Below, in pieces: positions 62,263 through 64,000 of a stretch of DNA of 64,000 bases. The notes under the pieces are model-generated. The model did no database searches. It was not told the DNA's origin and was given only the letters and a program-made list of their open reading frames with translations. The translations under genes were made by a program, and so were the position numbers. The DNA comes from Acetobacterium malicum subsp. dehalogenans DSM 11527 (GTDB lineage: Bacteria; Bacillota; Clostridia; Eubacteriales; Eubacteriaceae). Each line of letters starts with the position of its first letter. Position 1 is the first letter of the stretch. The DNA lies in the NCBI RefSeq assembly GCF_000472665.1, contig NZ_AXAC01000008.1, positions 62,001-126,000 on the forward strand, written 5' to 3'.

Positions 62263-62733
62263 TTACTTAAGATCCTCATGAATTGATAGCACCGGACATG
62301 GTGCTTCGGCAATCACCCGCTGGGTTACCGATCCCGTGAAAAAACGTTTTATTTTTGACATCCCTCGATTCCCCATTACGATTAAATCAAAACCTTCTTT
62401 TTTAGCCAGATCTAAAATTTCAATCGATGGTTCTCCCGTTATTACCATTTTTTCGAGATCGATCCCTGAAAAGTCAAATGTTGACGCAGCAGCATCCAGC
62501 AACTCTGCCGCTCGCTCTTCCAGTTTTGACACCACCTCATGCTCCACCCCGACCGATATGATGGAACCATCCACCTGGTGCCAGAAATTCTGATTTCGTT
62601 CGTAACCCCAATGGTTCTCCTCAACAACCATCAGTAAGGTTATTGAAAAATTGTATTCTTTTGCAATCTCGATGGCTTTTCTAAGGGCATTGATGGATGC
62701 CTTGGACCCATCGATGGGTACCAGTAATTTCAT
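62263..62733 (-). CDS. Universal stress protein (UspA family)
   Basis: 156 aa from ATG at 62733, with GGAGG 8 bp upstream. The start MKLLVPIDGSKASINALRKAI and the ATP-binding pattern MGNRGMSKIKRFFTGSVTQRV near the C-terminus are diagnostic. Ends with CPVLSI as in the family. It is probably a dimeric ATP-binding stress protein. The gene stands alone upstream of the T-rich region. Confidence 0.93.
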   Translation of the reverse strand: MKLLVPIDGSKASINALRKAIEIAKEYNFSITLLMVVEENHWGYERNQNFWHQVDGSIISVGVEHEVVSKLEERAAELLDAAASTFDFSGIDLEKMVITGEPSIEILDLAKKEGFDLIVMGNRGMSKIKRFFTGSVTQRVIAEAPCPVLSIHEDLK

Positions 62734-62874
62734 CGTCATTTCCTCCATTTTCAGCTAAATATTATCCATTATTAATTGGCTGTACTCGTCTTTTTCAATA
62801 CCTCTCAGCTACTAATTCTTATACCCTTTTTAATCAGACTTAAACGTTCTTGATCTGGTGCTTCACCTATATAA

Positions 62875-62907
62875 AAAGCGATATGATCCTGATAATCATA
62901 CCGCTTT
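62875..62907 (-). terminator. Terminator after the PD-(D/E)XK-like gene
   Basis: AAAGCG-TATGAT / ATCATA-CGCTTT with one mismatch between the two stem halves; TTTTTAT follows on the minus strand. Confidence 0.82.
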
Positions 62908-62939
62908 GTTGAATGAATGCTTATTCTATTTTTATAAAC

Positions 62940-64000
62940 TTATTCGAAGATCTTAATCTTTAACTCATCGGCACTGGCTGGATCCAGATGATCAATGATA
63001 TTTAAATTTTCCAACGCAATTTTTCTGGTAAACAAATACCGGACGCGTTCTTCAAATGCTGCCGGAAAGGCTTCCGCCAGGCTGAGATCCCGGGCAATAG
63101 CCCGGCTTCGGCCCTTGCCGTTGTTGTAACAAAGCACCCATTTATCCTGGGTAATGCTCAGTACATCGGCTGTACTAGTTGGGCCGGGAGTGAGATAGGC
63201 GACCATCGCCTGTTTTGCTTTTTCGGTCGTATCACCACAACCAACAGTCAGAAAAACACACTCTGGATTATCACCCAAAGCATCAACAAAAGCTTCTTTA
63301 GTGCCTTCTAAAAGTTGCTGCAACTCTGGCCCAATCTGGTCATTTGCTTCAAAACAGCCCAGACTTTTTCGGACCTTTAAAATATCAAAACACTCCGCTT
63401 TTAAATCCGCAACCAGTTTACCGCCATCCGCAAAGAGAAACTGAGCATAATTATAAAAGTCGCCAGTTATCCCTGATCCGAATTCATAGGCGACAACCTG
63501 TTGTTTTTTTTCGTCATATTTACAACCGAATCGTCTTCGATGCTGCTCGCCTTTTGCGGTAGCCTTGGTTTTCAAACCATTGGCTTCGATATAATAACCC
63601 TTATTCTTTTTGTTGTTGTAAAGATTTTTACGATAACCGGATTTATACGCCTGCCAGGAATACTTGCATTCGATCAATACCATGCGGTGTTTTCCATCGT
63701 ATTTTTCTTTAGAAATGGCAACCATGTCCATCCGGCCTAGCGGACTTGACTCAGGCGAGTAGTTCAAATCTACGCAGTACCAATCCGAATCCACGCTGGC
63801 GTTGTTATTGCAGGCAATGATTCCCTGGTATTTCTGTCCCAGCGGTCCAGCTTTTGCTTCAATGGGGGCACTTTCAACCAGGGCATTTTCCACATTTTCT
63901 TTAAGCTCCGGATAGGATTCAACAAACGCCTGTATAAATTCTGGGTCGAATGGAAAGATCATCATATCAGCTTTCTGGGTAAATTTCAGGCCACAAAAAG
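62940..64000 (-). CDS. PD-(D/E)XK nuclease-like hypothetical protein, 5' end beyond the window
   Basis: The reading frame is open to the right edge. Although an ATG occurs at 63965, no ribosome site precedes it and the frame continues upstream, so the gene probably begins outside. A PD-(D/E)XK-like core is visible: GRMDMVAI (Asp) followed after ~18 residues by VLIECKYS (E-x-K). The next segment is Lys/Arg-rich with AYKSGYRKNLYNNKKNKGYY. The C-terminal ~150 residues are alpha/beta with no recognised motif. It could be a DNA-processing or restriction-like nuclease, or an inactive relative. No partner gene is seen in the window. Confidence 0.6.
   Translation of the reverse strand, partial: FCGLKFTQKADMMIFPFDPEFIQAFVESYPELKENVENALVESAPIEAKAGPLGQKYQGIIACNNNASVDSDWYCVDLNYSPESSPLGRMDMVAISKEKYDGKHRMVLIECKYSWQAYKSGYRKNLYNNKKNKGYYIEANGLKTKATAKGEQHRRRFGCKYDEKKQQVVAYEFGSGITGDFYNYAQFLFADGGKLVADLKAECFDILKVRKSLGCFEANDQIGPELQQLLEGTKEAFVDALGDNPECVFLTVGCGDTTEKAKQAMVAYLTPGPTSTADVLSITQDKWVLCYNNGKGRSRAIARDLSLAEAFPAAFEERVRYLFTRKIALENLNIIDHLDPASADELKIKIFE

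Noticed and set aside
62121-62312. 63-aa minus-strand frame overlapping the usp 3' end
   Set aside because: It lies mostly in the intergenic T-rich region and overlaps usp in another frame, with no ribosome site.

Overview
This window reads as chromosomal DNA of a low-to-mid GC, motile, anaerobic Firmicute of the Clostridia. An Acetobacterium/Eubacterium-like acetogen is my best guess from gene content. That guess rests on ChW (clostridial hydrophobic W) repeats, butyrate kinase, sigma-D (flagellar) promoter sequences, strong AGGAGG ribosome sites and the large number of chemoreceptors and c-di-GMP enzymes. No rRNA, tRNA, CRISPR array, IS element or prophage was seen.

Layout. 0-1.6 kb: edge of an osmoprotectant-type ABC permease and a pair of small flavoproteins. 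1.6-7.9 kb: two tandem paralogous membrane GAF-GGDEF-EAL proteins. 8-23 kb: three large chemoreceptors sharing a Cys-bearing PAS domain and a common C-terminal tail, interleaved with pdxA and a couplet of a Leu/Ile/Val-type binding lipoprotein and a dCache-GGDEF*-EAL phosphodiesterase. 23-28.3 kb: an ECF sigma operon with a bactofilin-like membrane protein, then three tandem paralogous lipoproteins and a small membrane protein. 28.4-37.7 kb: a tightly coupled five-gene operon that looks like a surface polysaccharide machine (VOC protein, GH16, a metallo-beta-lactamase/degenerate GGDEF/degenerate REC protein, a HEAT-fused GT2 synthase and a TIM-barrel hydrolase). 37.9-40.8 kb: a P-type cation ATPase behind a yybP-ykoY (Mn2+) riboswitch. 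40.8-46.3 kb: a secreted papain-like protease with ChW repeats, a soluble chemoreceptor fused to a PhnD-like binding domain, and an M29 aminopeptidase. 46.6-51.1 kb: butyrate kinase and a MarR-controlled pair of ArsA/Get3-type ATPases with Hsp20-like C-termini. 51.3-64 kb: metallophosphoesterase, SWIM/SNF2 pair, a REC-GGDEF* regulator, an orphan DUF4391 protein, HD-GYP and GGDEF proteins, a T-rich unexplained intergenic region, a universal stress protein and a PD-(D/E)XK-like protein running off the edge.

Theme. At least seven proteins carry c-di-GMP-related domains. GGDEF motifs are intact in three (1608, 4713 and 60422) and degenerate in three (12346, 34609 and 56058). Three EAL domains and one HD-GYP domain look catalytic. 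Together with four chemoreceptors and a polysaccharide operon holding a catalytically dead GGDEF/REC protein, the window looks like a motile-to-sessile decision region.

The most promising under-described assemblies are three: the 28.4-37.7 kb polysaccharide operon; the MarR/81-aa protein/ArsA-Hsp20 cluster, where two small partners end in IxI-like tails that could dock on the Hsp20-like domains; and the cytoplasmic PhnD-fused chemoreceptor.
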